Source: Plecoglossus altivelis (Eukaryota; Chordata; Actinopteri; Osmeriformes; Plecoglossidae). Taken from it: 64,000 bases of DNA. Within the stretch, counting starts at the first letter, position 1, and every line of letters begins with the position of its first letter. Location: assembly GCA_036571765.1 (NCBI GenBank), contig BROE01000028.1, positions 6,689,283 through 6,753,282 on the forward strand, in the 5' to 3' direction. A program made the position numbers and the translations under genes. Below, one piece after another: positions 33,743 to 47,445 of the stretch. The notes beneath the pieces were generated by a model that was not told the DNA's origin, did not search any database, and saw only the letters and a program-made list of their open reading frames with translations.

Positions 33743-36700
33743 TTACTCTCCAGAGCGGCAGCACGCCCTGAATCCACACTGCAGGTTCTGGCATCCGCTG
33801 GCTGTGTCCGCATGAGGACCTGGAGAGAGACAGCATGGTGAGATCGCACGCGCACACAAACACATGCACAAACACACGCACCACCATGTGTGCCAGGCTG
33901 CCAGACCTACTCTGTCTTCAGACAGTCCCAGGGAGCCTGACACAGCAGGAGAGCTGAGCTCAGGATCATGTCAGTCCCTTTGCAGCTGATCTATACTTAC
34001 CTGTCCTCCGTCATGATGCATAATGTGTGTGTGTGTATATGTGTATCTGTATTTGTGTGTATGTGTGTGTGTGTATGCATCTGAGTTGTACCTCGGATGT
34101 TGTCGCAGTAGTAGAAGTGTTCGTCGTTGAGAGCGGGGCAGACAGACACAAGGTCTTGCAGGCCGTTCTCTGTGACCAGGAGACATCCTGACAGGTTCAG
34201 GTGCTCCAGGAGAGGGAGGCCACCACGCTGGGACAGAGCCCTGACAGAGAGACACACACACACCTTTAGATAAAGAGCACACACACACACACAGGTCCAG
34301 GCACCTCCACATGTTCTCAGAACCCCCTGGCAGAGGAACGTGTTTGAGACCTGAGTTCAATATACCCAGGATGTCTTTAAGTTAGCAGGCTTCACTAAGG
34401 CTAACAGAACTGTATGCGTAAGTGGTGTCATGATGCTAGTTATCAACATGTTAACTCATCCCAGTTGTTTACCTAAGGCCCTGGTCTGTGACCTGATAGC
34501 AACCCGACAGGCTCAGGAACCTCAGAAAACGTCTGCCTCCCGATTGGTTAGTCCTGGGAGCAGGTTCTGGGCCCTGCGGCTCCTCGGCGGAGCGTTTAGT
34601 CCGAAGCTCGCTGCTGCCCTCCATGGCAGGAGGCTGACACTGAGGCCCGTCACCAGTCCTGAGGGCCATGTCAGAGCAGCAGGTTGAGTGACCGCAGCTG
34701 GACAGCTGACCGCGCTGTCCAGGCCACAGTGGCGTGCCATAACCAGTCCTGAGGCTCCGCCTCTTGCTGCTTTTGCAGCAGCAGGCCACTCCCCCCGGTG
34801 GCGTCTCCCTGAAGCTCCGCCCCTCGGGGACAGACATCCCTCGCCGGCTCCACTCTGCGGCGTCCTCGATATCAGTCATTTCTGCAGCATCCAGAAGCCA
34901 GACCTGGGTAGGGGGGATGGAGGCGCCCCTACGCCCCTTGAAGATCAGCGCCGCTCGGCCCTGCCCAGCCGGACTTTGGCCGTGCCCATCTGGACATGAG
35001 CCCTGCCCAGCTTGATCCTGGCCCCGCCCATCAAGCAGGCGGAGGGGGGCCTTGAGGAGCTTGCCGCGGCGGTCAGAGTGGGTCTTGAAAGGCGAAGGAA
35101 GAGTCAGGTCCCCCAGCCCCACCGACAGCTTCTTCAGGGCGTGGTCAGTGATCTTCTCACAGCCTGATAGGTCGAGGTGCTCCAGAGACAGACACGCCCC
35201 CAGGGAGGACCAGCTGGGAGAGGGGCAAAAACAGGAAGAGGCAGGGAGGAGGAGAGAAAAAACAGCGAGTTTGAGAAAACACAGCGGACAGCATTTTCTT
35301 TTTTTCGCATTTCACTTTGGATGAAAAAAGGTGAGGGCTCCTCCTGTACCTGTCGAAGGCTGAGTCAGAGACGTCCGTCTGAGTGAGGTCCAGGTGGGTG
35401 AGGTTCGGACAGAGACTGAGGATCTGACGCACCTGGAACAAGATCACAAAAGCTCCAAACCTAAAGCTTCTGGCTCGCAGATCAAGAGATCGCAGGGTCA
35501 AATCCATCCCCCCCCGTGTCATTAATACAATAATCAAAGGACAGGACGAGCACGGGTTCCTATCAGCTAGCGATCATCTGGAGGTGTTCGTACCATCTTG
35601 CTGGAGACGGTGGAGCTGTAAGCCAGGACGACCGTCCTGACAGAGGGCCCCACAGCTGGGAGAAGATTCTGGATCATTGCGTTCAGCAGCTGCTTCTCCC
35701 GCTGGGCTGCTCGGATTGCCAGGGAGTCCCTGTAGGACTCATCTAGATGGAGACAGATGTGAGGGCTATCACAACCAGGCTCCAGTAATGTAACCACATA
35801 AGTACCCTTATAACCTCTCCAATAACCTCCTCCATTACATCCCTTAAAACCTCCCTTATTAACAACTATTCTAACGTTTCTAACTCCCCTCAGAACAGTG
35901 TCGTCGACAGTCCTCTCTCTCCTGATACGACATCCTTCTGGACGACAGCTCACCTGACTCATCCACGTCCGCGTCCTCGTCCCGCTCCTGATAGGCTCGT
36001 CCCTCGTCCTGCAGGCTCTTCACCCACTCCTCGTCCGGCTCCATGTCCAGCCCTGCCGGAGGGCCCTGGTAGCAGTCCCCTGGGAGGGGAGGAAAGGATG
36101 GGTGGATGGATGGAAGGAACAAAGAGATGGATAAACAATTAGAAGGTTGGGAGAGCATCAATCCATGCGGATAAGCAGTACTCCAAATGGTAGCTGAATG
36201 GAAGATGGATGGATATGGAACAATAGACAGATGGATGAAAGGGTGGATGGAGGGATAGACAGATGGATTCCTAACCTCTGGTCCAGCGTACGGGGTACAG
36301 GTGTCTCCACAGGAAGCCTGTCCTGGCCAGCTCCCACCATGTCCTGCACACCTGACTGCAGCGGCACAGGTCGTCAGGCCCCAGGTAGCGGAACAGCGCC
36401 AGCAGCACCTCGGAGGGCAGCGCAGACACGTGAGTGGACGACGCTCCGTGTTCCAGCTCTGGAAAGCAGCAGCAAGCACGGTGAGACACGCACTGATCCG
36501 TGACACACACACACAAGCCCTGCGCTCTACCCATGGCGTCCACCAGATGGCGTCTGACTAACCATCGTCCGTCTTCTCGTGGTCGGCGTATTTGAAGGCC
36601 TTGTGCAGCTCCTCCGCCTGGCTCCACAAGCTCAGGCCTTTCAGCACCTGGGCTGCGCTGTCCCAGTGCTGCGGGCTGCAGTGCTGCGCAATCACCTGCT

Positions 36701-39019
36701 TCTTGATGTCCTTCAGCTCCTCGTAGGAGAAGTACTGCATCAGCATGGGCTGGAACACCTACAACAAAGCTGGTCAACTTACGCAACACAATAATGACAA
36801 CCACTAATTGTGTTTTCACAGGATACCCTTTGCTGCCGAGACAAGCCCAGCTTATTAGCAGCACGCATTCCTAACTGATGATAATACTGCTTGTTTTTAA
36901 TAGGATGCCCTTCATAGCCAGAACATCACAGCTCATAAACAGCATAACTTATGGCAACACTAATGATTACAGCAGGGATCCTCCTCGTACAGGCCAGCCC
37001 TCAAAATAATGTTGGCTCACACATGGTACATAATAACAGCTGGTAGAGTTAGTGTCGCTGGAAGAGCGGTTTACCTCCTCCTCCTCCTTCATGTGAGGCA
37101 GGAAGTCTTGGGTAAAAGCCTCCAGTCTCTCCTTCAGCTGCTGGGCATAATTCAGCTGCTCGTACTCACTCTGAAAACACAGCATAACATGACTCCACTG
37201 ACAACAGGCGCTTACGGCTGCCTTACGACACGCGCACGCACGCACACGCACTCTGCTGCATATAGAGTTGCTTCCACACCGAAAGCTGTCTGACAAAAAA
37301 AGACACACACACATAGTTAACATTCAACATACTCAGGTAAACAAGTTTTTGACCCAGTAACACCCCTCCTTACTCAAGGCAACGAACGTTTGCATTATCA
37401 TACCACACAATTGAATGACAAGCCAAGGTGTCACACCAATTAACAACCACTTACAAGTCCGGTGAAAGCAGTCGGCGTACCAACACAAGCGTCACGTCAT
37501 GACATTCGGTTGATGTGACCCATAAAAAGATACTTCTGAGAATGAAAACAGAGCTGGACAGAACAGAAGGTCCCCTTTAACAGCACCCCGGCCTGATGTT
37601 TATTTGAGCCAAATAAAAACACTGGGAATTTCCACTCTTGATTCAAATATATGGTCTTTCCAAATCTGTGGAATTTCCTCTGTGTGTTTCAAGGGGAAAC
37701 ACAGGCATTGGGAAACAACGGATGTAAAAAAAAATAAAAAATGGACACAATTGCACCATTCTCAGGCGGCCATGTTTGGTTTGCCCGTGGTTAGCAGGAA
37801 CAATGGTGTGTGACTCCTCTCCAGGCACAGATCACTGACCTCTCCTAATACAACACAAGTCAGCAGACCAAAACGTTTGGCTGCCCACTCTGAAATACCA
37901 TCAGACACAATCCAGCCCAGCACACAGCCATCATAACACCCTCTGGAAACTCCCCGATTATGAGCCTAAAAGGCCTTTGGCATCTTTTGTATTCCCAACA
38001 TCATACATTATATGGAGATGGGTATTGTACAGTGGTCGAGCATTTGTCATGTTCAGGCCCAAATCCCTCTGCATATTCTTGGAATAAAAGCGTCTGTACT
38101 GTACATTACTAATATAATAGACATCATTTCAGTTGAACGCGATATAAATCACCTTTACACTTTGGAGCCCCTTCTCAAACAGGGACAACATTTCCGAGAG
38201 CTTGTTGTCCGAGTGTACGTTATACACAGTGCAGCTGCGTTGTTGAAGCAAACCGATGATGTACTCATTCTCGATCTGCTCGTGCATCTTGAACTCCTTG
38301 AAGGTGGCACAGAGCGACTGGAGGAATGAGCGGAAGTCATTGTTGTTGGAGAAGTTGGTTTGCGACAGCTGTAGGGAACATGACGTGACACATAACGTTA
38401 GGTTACATCATTCGATTACAAACAAATCCACTTTGAACAGTCCAAAGCCAGAAAACGGATCGTTTTCTCAAGTCTAATGTTGCTGACAGTACATTAGAAG
38501 CACGAGTTGTTTAGCTAAACGTTAACCACCAGGTTACCGGAAAATAGTAACAGTTGAGTTCATAAGCAGCTTAAACTGTACTGCGTAGCTATCCAGCGAA
38601 CTACAAAATCGCTGCTGTTATTCACCACTAGCTTAACGATTATGCTAATAGCTAGATAGATAGCTGACAAGTCACGCGTTCAATAAAAACCCCTCAAGTT
38701 CCATAACATGGATCAGCTTACTAGATCAGGACGTCAGAAACACACCTATTCCAGAAAACGAACTTGATCGAGCTACAACATACGCAAATTGCATTGATAC
38801 CACTAGCTGAGGTAGCTGCGGAATGACAGCAGTGCTGCTGCTATAGCTAGGGGATCCAAGGCATCTCGACACCCCAAAACAAACGCTTTACTTATCACAA
38901 CAATCAGCCTTGGCAAAAAATATGTTATTACACACCTTTTCGCAGTAAAGACCCACCAACTGTTTCATTCGCCAGTGTGGGCCAGTGAATACATCCACCT
39001 CTTCTGGATATGGTGCCAT
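33743..39019 (-). CDS. fbxl5: FBXL5 (F-box and leucine-rich repeat 5), iron sensor, complete
   Basis: Substrate receptor of an SCF ubiquitin ligase that degrades IRP2/IRP1 when iron and oxygen are sufficient. Eleven coding exons (- strand): 39019-38936, 38368-38153, 37170-37075, 36758-36563, 36458-36276, 36079-35954, 35742-35594, 35432-35350, 35213-34473, 34240-34092, 33819-33743. All are in phase, giving 699 residues (human 691). The N-terminal hemerythrin-like domain keeps all the di-iron ligands at human numbering (H15, H57, E58, E61, H80, H126, E130). The F-box follows ([21 protein letters not shown]), then LRRs ([47 protein letters not shown]). The C-terminal [2Fe-2S] cysteines match human C662/C676/C686/C687 at 670, 684, 694 and 695. 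A Gly/Gln/Pro-rich disordered insert between LRRs, in the 741-bp exon, is diverged from human. It is head to head with NEK1. Confidence 0.96.
35457..35520 (+). mobile_element. tRNA-derived SINE fragment in FBXL5 intron
   Basis: tRNA-like anticodon arm (TTCTGGCTCGCAGATCAAGA) followed by a B-box-like GGGTCAAATCC, in an intron of FBXL5 and antisense to it. It is short and decayed; no tail is clear. Confidence 0.45.
36080..36275. repeat. Degenerate (GGAT)n repeat filling an FBXL5 intron
   Basis: GGATGGATGG and AGATGGAT units are scattered through the whole 196-bp intron between two FBXL5 exons. Confidence 0.7.
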
Positions 39020-40371
39020 CGTTACTCCATGAGAAACTCAAACAACCTGGGGCAGACTTGCGTTGGTCGCGTGAAAACAGAAATCCGTCACGTCGTTACG
39101 TACAGTAGCACGCACACGCACATCAGGGCGCTGTTTCAAAGTTAGCCTACGTTATTTAAAAAATATGTTTTTTTATGTTATAACGTACACGTATTTAATT
39201 CGTAATTATTTCCAATAAATTAGGGAATTCTTAATCATAAGTTCATGTAATAATGTTGACACAAACCAGTGACCATAGCGGTTAGTATGTCAAAAAACCT
39301 GTATCTGTAGTTTTTCATATATATAACTGGCAGGACTCGAGACAGTACAAATTGGTACTGAACAAAAGCAAATAAATTATTTATGATCATTTACAGGATC
39401 TATCTGGATGTGCAATGTTTGCAGTATGAGAGCTACTCAAAACATTGTGTGGTTAGTTATGAAAACACGGCGACAAAACGCAGCAAATCTGTTTTCTATA
39501 ATGAAATAGTGTCATTATATTATTACATGGCCGAGCTCTCCCCGTTCGACTCCTAACTACTGAGAGGTTTGTGGCTTGTGGTTGCTAGGGTGAATGTTCG
39601 CTGCAACAAACCTAAAGGGGAGGGACATGTGTTGAATGGCATCTGTATAAACCTATACAAGAACGACTGTAAGACACTTGACCAATTGAACGAAATCAAT
39701 GCAGTATAGTTAGATGGAGAGCAAGAAGGGGTTGTTGAGGTGGTCCGATTTGATGCATCAAAGCAGCAGCAAGTCTGGGAAGCTGTATGGTAAGTAAACG
39801 GATATCTTTTCAGTAAAAATTGCATTTATGAAGTGACCAGCTTCGAACGCACGTAGACTTTTCTCCGTTTAGGTAGTGTGCAAAGATTCTGGCGGTAACA
39901 CCAAATCGCTAACTAGTTACTAGTGTTATCGTTTTGCCAGCATTACCAGTCCATGGAAAACTGACAGCTGGTGCTATGGGCCCGCCTTAGCCATGTCATA
40001 TGAATTAACCTAACACTAAGAGCATCCGTATTGCTCAAAACCGTTATTGTTCTATTATATAATCAATGGCCAGACCAGTTCGTAGACAAGTGTGCTTGGA
40101 CTGCTGTGTCAACAACGTGTTCGTAGTAGCGTGCGGGACTAACTCGCAAGCACAGACAGTGGATTATTTTGCGTTCTAAATAGTCTTTCATGACACTAGT
40201 CTAACTGGTGTCCTGTGATTGACGCCGCCACTATCCTTGTCTACCTATAGAAACTGTGTAAAGTCGTTCACATTAGTTAGCCACTTTCTTATTTTGTCTG
40301 TCTTTATTTCAGGCTGTCAATACAATGTACCCCCTGTAGCTCGAGCATGAGGATGCTGACGTCAGATAGTC
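39020..40371. promoter_or_regulatory. Divergent FBXL5 / NEK1 upstream region and NEK1 5' UTR
   Basis: 1.35 kb separate the FBXL5 start codon (39019, -) from the NEK1 start codon (40372, +). A likely NEK1 5' untranslated exon ends at 39789 (ATG/GTAAGT) and the next begins at 40313 after a TTTCAG acceptor. A full palindromic CRE, TGACGTCA, lies at 40357-40364 inside the leader. The section 39150-39520 is AT-rich with no features that I recognise. Confidence 0.55.
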
Positions 40372-43300
40372 ATGGAAAAGTATGAAAAGGTGAAGAAGAT
40401 TGGGGAGGGGTCCTTTGGAAAGGCCATCCTCGTCCAGTCCAAGGAAAATGGACGACAGTTTGTCATCAAGGAGATTAACATCTCTCGGGTAGGCAAAAGA
40501 GAGCCACCGTTTGCCCATTATTGTTTAAATCGGTAACTTTGCTAAAGACAAGGTCTCCCTCTTGTCTTCAGATGTCCAATAAGGAAAGACAGGAATCACG
40601 GAAAGAGGTGGAAGTCCTTGCTAACATGAGCCATCCCAACATCGTCCAGTACAAAGAGTCATTTGAAGGTAAACATGCTCCACGCCACCTGGGTCCCTCC
40701 AACACTAGGAAGTAGACCGTTTAGAACTGAAAAGTAGCGAAGCAAACAAACTCCTCTAACATATTTATTCTTCATTTCCTCCACACCAGTAGGGAGATGA
40801 GGCGTGTACATTTCCTGGTTGTTGCTAATGTTGTTCTGTGAGACCTGAACACCACCAGGTCTATTAATATGTGAGGGAGAATGACCTCCTGCTATGCTAT
40901 CTCTAATAACCATCCCGCTGTGTCTATGTAACGTCAGCCTGGTTAGGAGACGGAGGAACGACAGGGCTTATCGCTCCTCGACGACTGAATGATTATATCA
41001 AATAACCCAGACTTGTTTTGCTCACTGCGTGTGTGTGCCTGTGTGTGTGTGTGTGTGTGTGTCTGTGTGTATGCGGCGCGTGCATCTGTTCGGTGGGTGT
41101 GTGTGCGGGGGTGTATGTGGCGCATGCGTGTCTCTCTTTGGCGTGCGCGTTCTGTGTGTTCCAGAGGGCGGATGTCTGTACATTGTGATGGATTACTGTG
41201 AGGGCGGGGATCTGTTCAAGAAGATCAACTCTCAGAAAGGGTCGTTGTTCCCTGAAGAGCAGGTACATCTCAGGTCCCGCCTCACCCACTGATTAAATGG
41301 ACTGGCGTTTCTTAGTCTTTTCATACACACTTTCAATGGTGATAATGGTTGAGCGTTAACTGGAACAGAGGCAGATCGCAGGCTCTGTAGTCTGCTACAC
41401 CTGATCCTCCTCTGTCTCTCTGTTTTAGATTCTTGATTGGTTCGTTCAGATCTGTCTGGCTCTGAAGCACGTTCACAACCGCAAAATCCTCCACAGGGAC
41501 ATCAAATCACAGGTAGGAACGAACACTATCCAAGCAGGAAAAACGATATTCTTGCAAATACAAGATAAAAACATTGAAACATTTTCAATCAGGGATTGAT
41601 ACATTTGAATTATACTTATAATCATACTTAGAACTATGCACATCTGATGCTTAATTTTCTGCATGTGCTTTCTACACACTTATTTGGAAGAAGCTCTGGA
41701 TTAAAGAGCTGGCGTAGTGCTATTCCCAGTCATGAGACTGACACTGTCCTGTCACATCCATATCCTAGAACATATTTCTGACCAAAGACGGAACAGTCCA
41801 GTTGGGAGACTTTGGGATCGCCCGGGTGCTCAACAGGCAAGTGCTGCTGTCCTCTACCTTGAATCCCTTTTGACACACTGCATGTACAGAACAGAGAGTA
41901 TATTAGTGTTTAAGTTGGCCCAGTTGGTGTGAAAGTAGGAACAGGTTTGCAGACCCCTTGATGAAAGTGTTGCAGCCGAACTCCACCATGTCCTTCAAGT
42001 CTTTCTCTCTCTTTCAGCACTGCGGAGCTAGCCAGGACATGCATTGGGACACCCTACTACCTTTCCCCTGAGATCTGTGAAAACAAGCCCTACAATAATA
42101 AAAGGTAGCCTACCTCGCGTCCGTCACAGCCTAGGGTCGCTGACCCTGGAGGTCGTGTGTTGTGTCACCAACACTTTGACCAAGAGCAGATTTCATTGGA
42201 CGCTGTGATTTCCTGTTGTTGACCAACTATAATAACCCTTATACATGCACTCACACACAGGTGCAAAAAAACCTGCTATACTCGGCACTTAAGTCACACC
42301 CACACCTGCATATATGTAATCACAAACGCACACACAGACATAGTGTGACAGCACATTTACAAGGGGTGGAATGATCTGAAATCAAACCATGGGGATTCAC
42401 AATCTCCTTTACATACACACGCCTACACGGTCGTGCTGAGTCACGGAGGTGCGTGAGTGTGAGTGTGTGGTCCGAGGATGATGTCACGGTGTCGTGTGTC
42501 CCCTTCATCAAGTCCCTCAACTCGTGAACATCCATAACAGGAAGCAGCTCTTATTGATTTCCTCCCAGTCCTATATAAATATGCCTGTAATCTAATCAGC
42601 CCCAGTTACAGGAGTCTGTAATGAGCCAGTGGCTGCAGCTCCATACTGGAGCACCTCCTGTTCTGCTGCCAGCACTGTGGAGCTCTTGTGGTGTCTAGAG
42701 CGTTTGGTGTGTTTCTTGTACATTTTCCATGTGTTTCTTTTTCTAATGAGTTTGTTGTGTGTTTCGAGCATGTTTCAGATGTGTTTGCTGTGTGTTTCTG
42801 TCCCATTTTGCTCCCTTTCCTATTGTGGAGGCCCTATTTGACCGCATGCTGTGAGCACAAAATGACACTCACTCTCTCTGTTGTTCTGTGTCATTCTCTC
42901 CTTCTTCCTCTCCCTCTCTCATCCCCTCTTCCCCTCCCTCTCTCCTCCAGTGATATTTGGGCCCTGGGCTGTGTCCTGTATGAAATGTGCACCCTTAAGC
43001 ATGCAGTAAGTATGCAGTGTGAGTGAACAGGAGGCAGGGTCTGTGGTTCAGTCAGTCAGTCTGTCAGTCAGTCAGTTAGTTAGTTAGTTGTGACCTTAGC
43101 TGACCTCTCTCCCATGTAATGCATGCATGTCTAGCCTATCTGCAAGCAGCTTTTCATAAGAGCATTATATCCTGTGGAGCTTTGGCTGGTTGATATCATG
43201 TCTACAAAGATGACGCTGCTACATAGATCCGTTTCTACAAGATATGGTCTTTATCGATTAGTAAATGTTTATGAAATCTACTATATCTGGGCAATATCTC

Positions 43301-46300
43301 TATAATCTCCCAAATGCCACCTCTACAATATCTGCACCATACCAACATGACACTTTAGTCATCGTCAGTGTTTTCCATCCTATCTTCTCAGTTTGAGGCC
43401 GGCAACATGAAGAACCTGGTCCTGAAGATCATCCGTGGCTCATACCCCCCAGTGTCGACCCACTACTCCCAAGACCTGCGCTCCCTTCTGGGCTTGCTGT
43501 TCAGACGCAACCCCCGGGAGCGCCCTTCAGTCAGCAGTGTGTTGGACAAGCCCTTCCTCTCTCAACGGATACATCGATTCCTCACCCCGCAGGTGGGATG
43601 CGTTGCCACTGCAAATAGAAGCACTCTCCCCCTCAATCCTCCTCTGTTCTCCTCTGTGAGTTATGGTGTAGTCATTTTTTCTCTTCTCCCACTTTTAGGT
43701 TCTTGCTCAGGAATTCAGCCATGCCTTCCTCCTCAAGCAGCCAGGAGTAGGTGCTGCGCAGGTGGCACCAGGTGAACCTCCTCAGAATCACTCGACGCTC
43801 CATGAATCACATAGAAAACACACTACAACTGCCTTAGAAACATCATTTTTAAAAACACCCCAGAAACAGCCTAACCCCCCCCCCCCCTCCCCAGCAAAGC
43901 GGTCTGCTCCTGCCGCCACGCCCCTAGCCCCGGCCCAGAAGATCACCAAACCAGCCGCCAAATACGGAGTGCCTTTGACCGTCAGGAAAACCTCAGAACC
44001 AGCCAAGAAGCCTGCCGACAGGAAACCAGCGGCAAAACACAAACCGGTGAGTGTTGGAGGGGCCCTGGAGGTTGTGGAGCTGACCTCAGACCTCTGGCGG
44101 CTGGATTCCTCCCCCACCTCCTCCTCTCCAAGCTGCCTCTGGAGTCCTGCCCTGTTTTGTCTTGAGCCTCACTCGCTATGTATTTGTCTAGATGTCTTCC
44201 ATCTTACACCTGTTGGTATTGTGTTTGTGTGCGTGTGTGTTTGTGTGCGTGTGTGTATTTGCATCCTCTGAACCACGTTGTCATATGTTGGCCAGGCCCC
44301 TCCCCCACCAGTCAACCAGAGAAGAGTGAGTCGAGTGGAGGAAGAGAGGAGAAAACACGAGGTACAACTAAGAGCTGCCTCCTCTTCCTTCCCTCACCTG
44401 CATTAACTGCCAGATCTCTCCTCTTTCCTCCTCCTATTAACCAGAACAAGTTCCCTCCTTCCCTTACACTCTCATTACTTCAGAGAGCCTCCCCTCCCTT
44501 CTCCTCCTCCTCTTCCCTGAAGAGAAGTCTGACCCCACTTCTCCTCCTCCTCCTCCTTCTCCTTAAAGAAGGCTTTGCTTCTCCTCATCTCCCTCTTCCT
44601 ATGAAGGTCCTGCTCCTCCCTCCTCTCTGTCGACGTGCTCCACCTCATGACTAACCCAAGCGCTCTCTGCCCCCCACCCCCTCCCCCACCCCCCCTCCCC
44701 ACTGCGTAGGAAGGCGTGAGGAAGAAGAGGATGGAGCTGATAGAGAGGGAAAGGAAGCACCGGGAGCAGGTGAGTGCCCTTAAAATGTCCCCCCTGAAAC
44801 CCCCACCCCACCCTCCTCCCACATTCAAGCCTCATGTCATGTCCCCCCTCAGATGTTCCTGTTGAGAGCAGGGCAGATGAAGAGGCTGGAGAGGGAGAAG
44901 GTGGGTGACCGGTCGATGTCTGATAGACACGCCTGTAGATCCCCCCCCCCTAGTGACCTGTGAGCTCTGACCTGTGCCCTCTGCCTCCAGGTGAACAGGA
45001 TCAACCGGGCCAGAGAGCAGGGCTGGAGACACGTCCTCACCTCCAGTGGAGGCAGCAGTCCTGAGAGGAAGGTGAGATCTCAGCATCTTCAACATTAACT
45101 CCAGATTTAAATTCAAGTAAAATAGAACAAATCAAAATCTTTCATCGTTTTTTTTGTGAAGTTAATTAAATTTATCGATATTTTGTTTCACCCCAATTCG
45201 ATTTTATTACATTTATTTTCATTCGATTTCTCTCCGATACTCACTCCTTTCGCCTCACTCTAGAGTTTTGCAGGTGGTGGGGTGGGTGGGGGTCCAGATC
45301 TGGTTCCTGGCCCTTCCCCCAGCCCAGCCCCAGGCCTTGGCAGAGGCCTGTATGAGCAGTACCACTCTGCCCTGGACCTTCTATGCAAGCCCCAGCCCAG
45401 GGAGGGCGCCAGAGAGCCAGGGCCTGCCATGGGGGACAACATTCCCATCAGGTGAGGGTTCACCTCCACTCCAAAACACTGGATGGATGACTGTCAGTGT
45501 GAATGGCTGAGAGGCTGTCTGTGTTTATGACTGCCTTCCCCATTACTATGATGTGTGTGTATGTGCGTGTGTGTGTGTGTGTGTCAGGGGTGTGCCTGCT
45601 GCGGCTGGTCCTGTTCTACCCAGCAGTGTGCCCCGTGTACCGGATCACATGGCTGTCAGGAGAGAGCTGAGGAGGCTGGAGCATGTGACTAAACACGCCC
45701 ACATCAGCAGGTAACATCACCTCCACCTAATAACCCTACACCATCACCAACACTACAATCCCTACATCACCACTAGCTCTAACCGTACACCATCAAGTCA
45801 AGTTGTGCTTTATTGTCATTCCGCTACATGCGGGGACATACAGTGCAATAAAAAGTCGTGCCTCACAGTGCTACATAAGTACAGGCATACAACAATCAAG
45901 TAAAAATAAATATAACAATTTTCCCTATACATAAACTAAAAAAACACAAACTATCAGGTAGGTAACACCATCACTACCTCTAATAACTCCACCTCAGCAG
46001 GTAGGGTGAAGGTTAGTGATGTCATCTGCCTGCGCCTTGTTCTGCAGGCAGCGCGGCCAGGTGGCAGTAGGGAGGGCGGGTCAGGTGGAGGAGTTCCTGC
46101 AGAGGAAGAGGGAGGCCATGCTGAACAAGGTCCGCGCAGAGGGACAGCTGGTACGCACTCCCCCTCCTCCATCCTCCCTTTCCTCCTCCCTTTCCTCCTC
46201 CCTTTCCTCCTGTTCTTCACACTCATCCTGGGAATGTGGGTATAGCTCAGTGGAACAGCGTTTAACTGACTTGAGGTTGCAGGTTCGAATTCCCCTCCCC

Positions 46301-47410
46301 TCCAAGTTGATTTGGAAAAATGACACAGGAGGGAACATATCAGGGGAACATATCGGGGTGTGTGTAATTAGTCCAGGGTTCTATGGAGGAGCAGAGTGTT
46401 ACTCTGAGGAGAGAAGATCGTGTGGGTGTGTTTCAGGTTGTGAGTGAGAGCAGGTTATGTGTGTGTAAGTGAGAAAGAGGGGTTGGTTGTGCGTGTCTAA
46501 AGTGTGGTTGACCGCTGAACAGGGAGCTCGGCAAAACCTGGCAGCCGTCTATGGAGGGCGGGGCAGCTCTGCTCCCTGCAGAAGGCCCAAGGAGGAGGAG
46601 GTAGGGCCTCACCCGTCTAGCCTGCTCCCTCCAGACTCCCTGCTCCTCACCCATGCAATCTTACCCCTCCAGTCACCTTCATACAGTCGTACCCACACCT
46701 CACCCATCCAGTCTCCCTAATCCAGTCACCTTCATACAGTTGTACCCACACCTCACCCATCCAGTCGTACCCATACCTCACCGATCCAGTCTCCCTAATC
46801 CAGCCTCATCCGCACCTCCATCCAGCCTCCCCCATGCCTCCCCCTTCCAGCCCCACTTGTCCAGCCTGCTTGTTCCAGTCTCCCCCATGCTTTGCCCCTC
46901 CGGACTCCTGCCTCAAATCTGTCTGACGTCATCCAGAGTTTGACCGCTTCTTTGTTGGTGTCTGCATGGCACAACCCTCAGACACGCTCTCAACAGCACC
47001 CTCCATTGGACACGCCAGATACTGCATGATGTGTGTGTGTGTGTGTGTGTGTATGTGTGTGTTGTTGCCTAGCAGACGTGTCAGGCGGGATTATATTCAT
47101 TTGTTTCTATCCATTGCAGCTCTTTTATTTGGTCGTCTCTGTATGAAATGTTTGTGCTCCTTGACATTGTGTGTGTGACTGTTTGGCTGTCTGACTGGTC
47201 TGTTTTACATGCATGCTACCCTGCAGAGGAAAGGTTAACAGGATATCAGCTGGTCTTGTGTCTAAACTGCTGATGTGGCTTGTTTGTAAATGCTGATGCC
47301 TCAAGTTCAAAGTCGCGTGTTATAACACTTAATATGTGGGCACTACGTCTTGTGAATGTCACTGTGACAGCAGTGTGGTCGTACTTATTTGAACATGTGT
47401 CTATCCTATG

Positions 47411-47445
<35 letters not shown>

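Noticed and set aside
32494..33887. Open frames of 260 and 389 codons on the - strand
   Set aside because: They consist of Ser/Pro/Leu from a polypyrimidine minisatellite, have no domain, and overlap the FBXL5 last exon and 3' UTR in other frames.
46232..46310. Functional tRNA gene in NEK1 intron
   Set aside because: The tRNA-like part lacks a pairing acceptor stem and the D arm is short; a SINE is the better reading.
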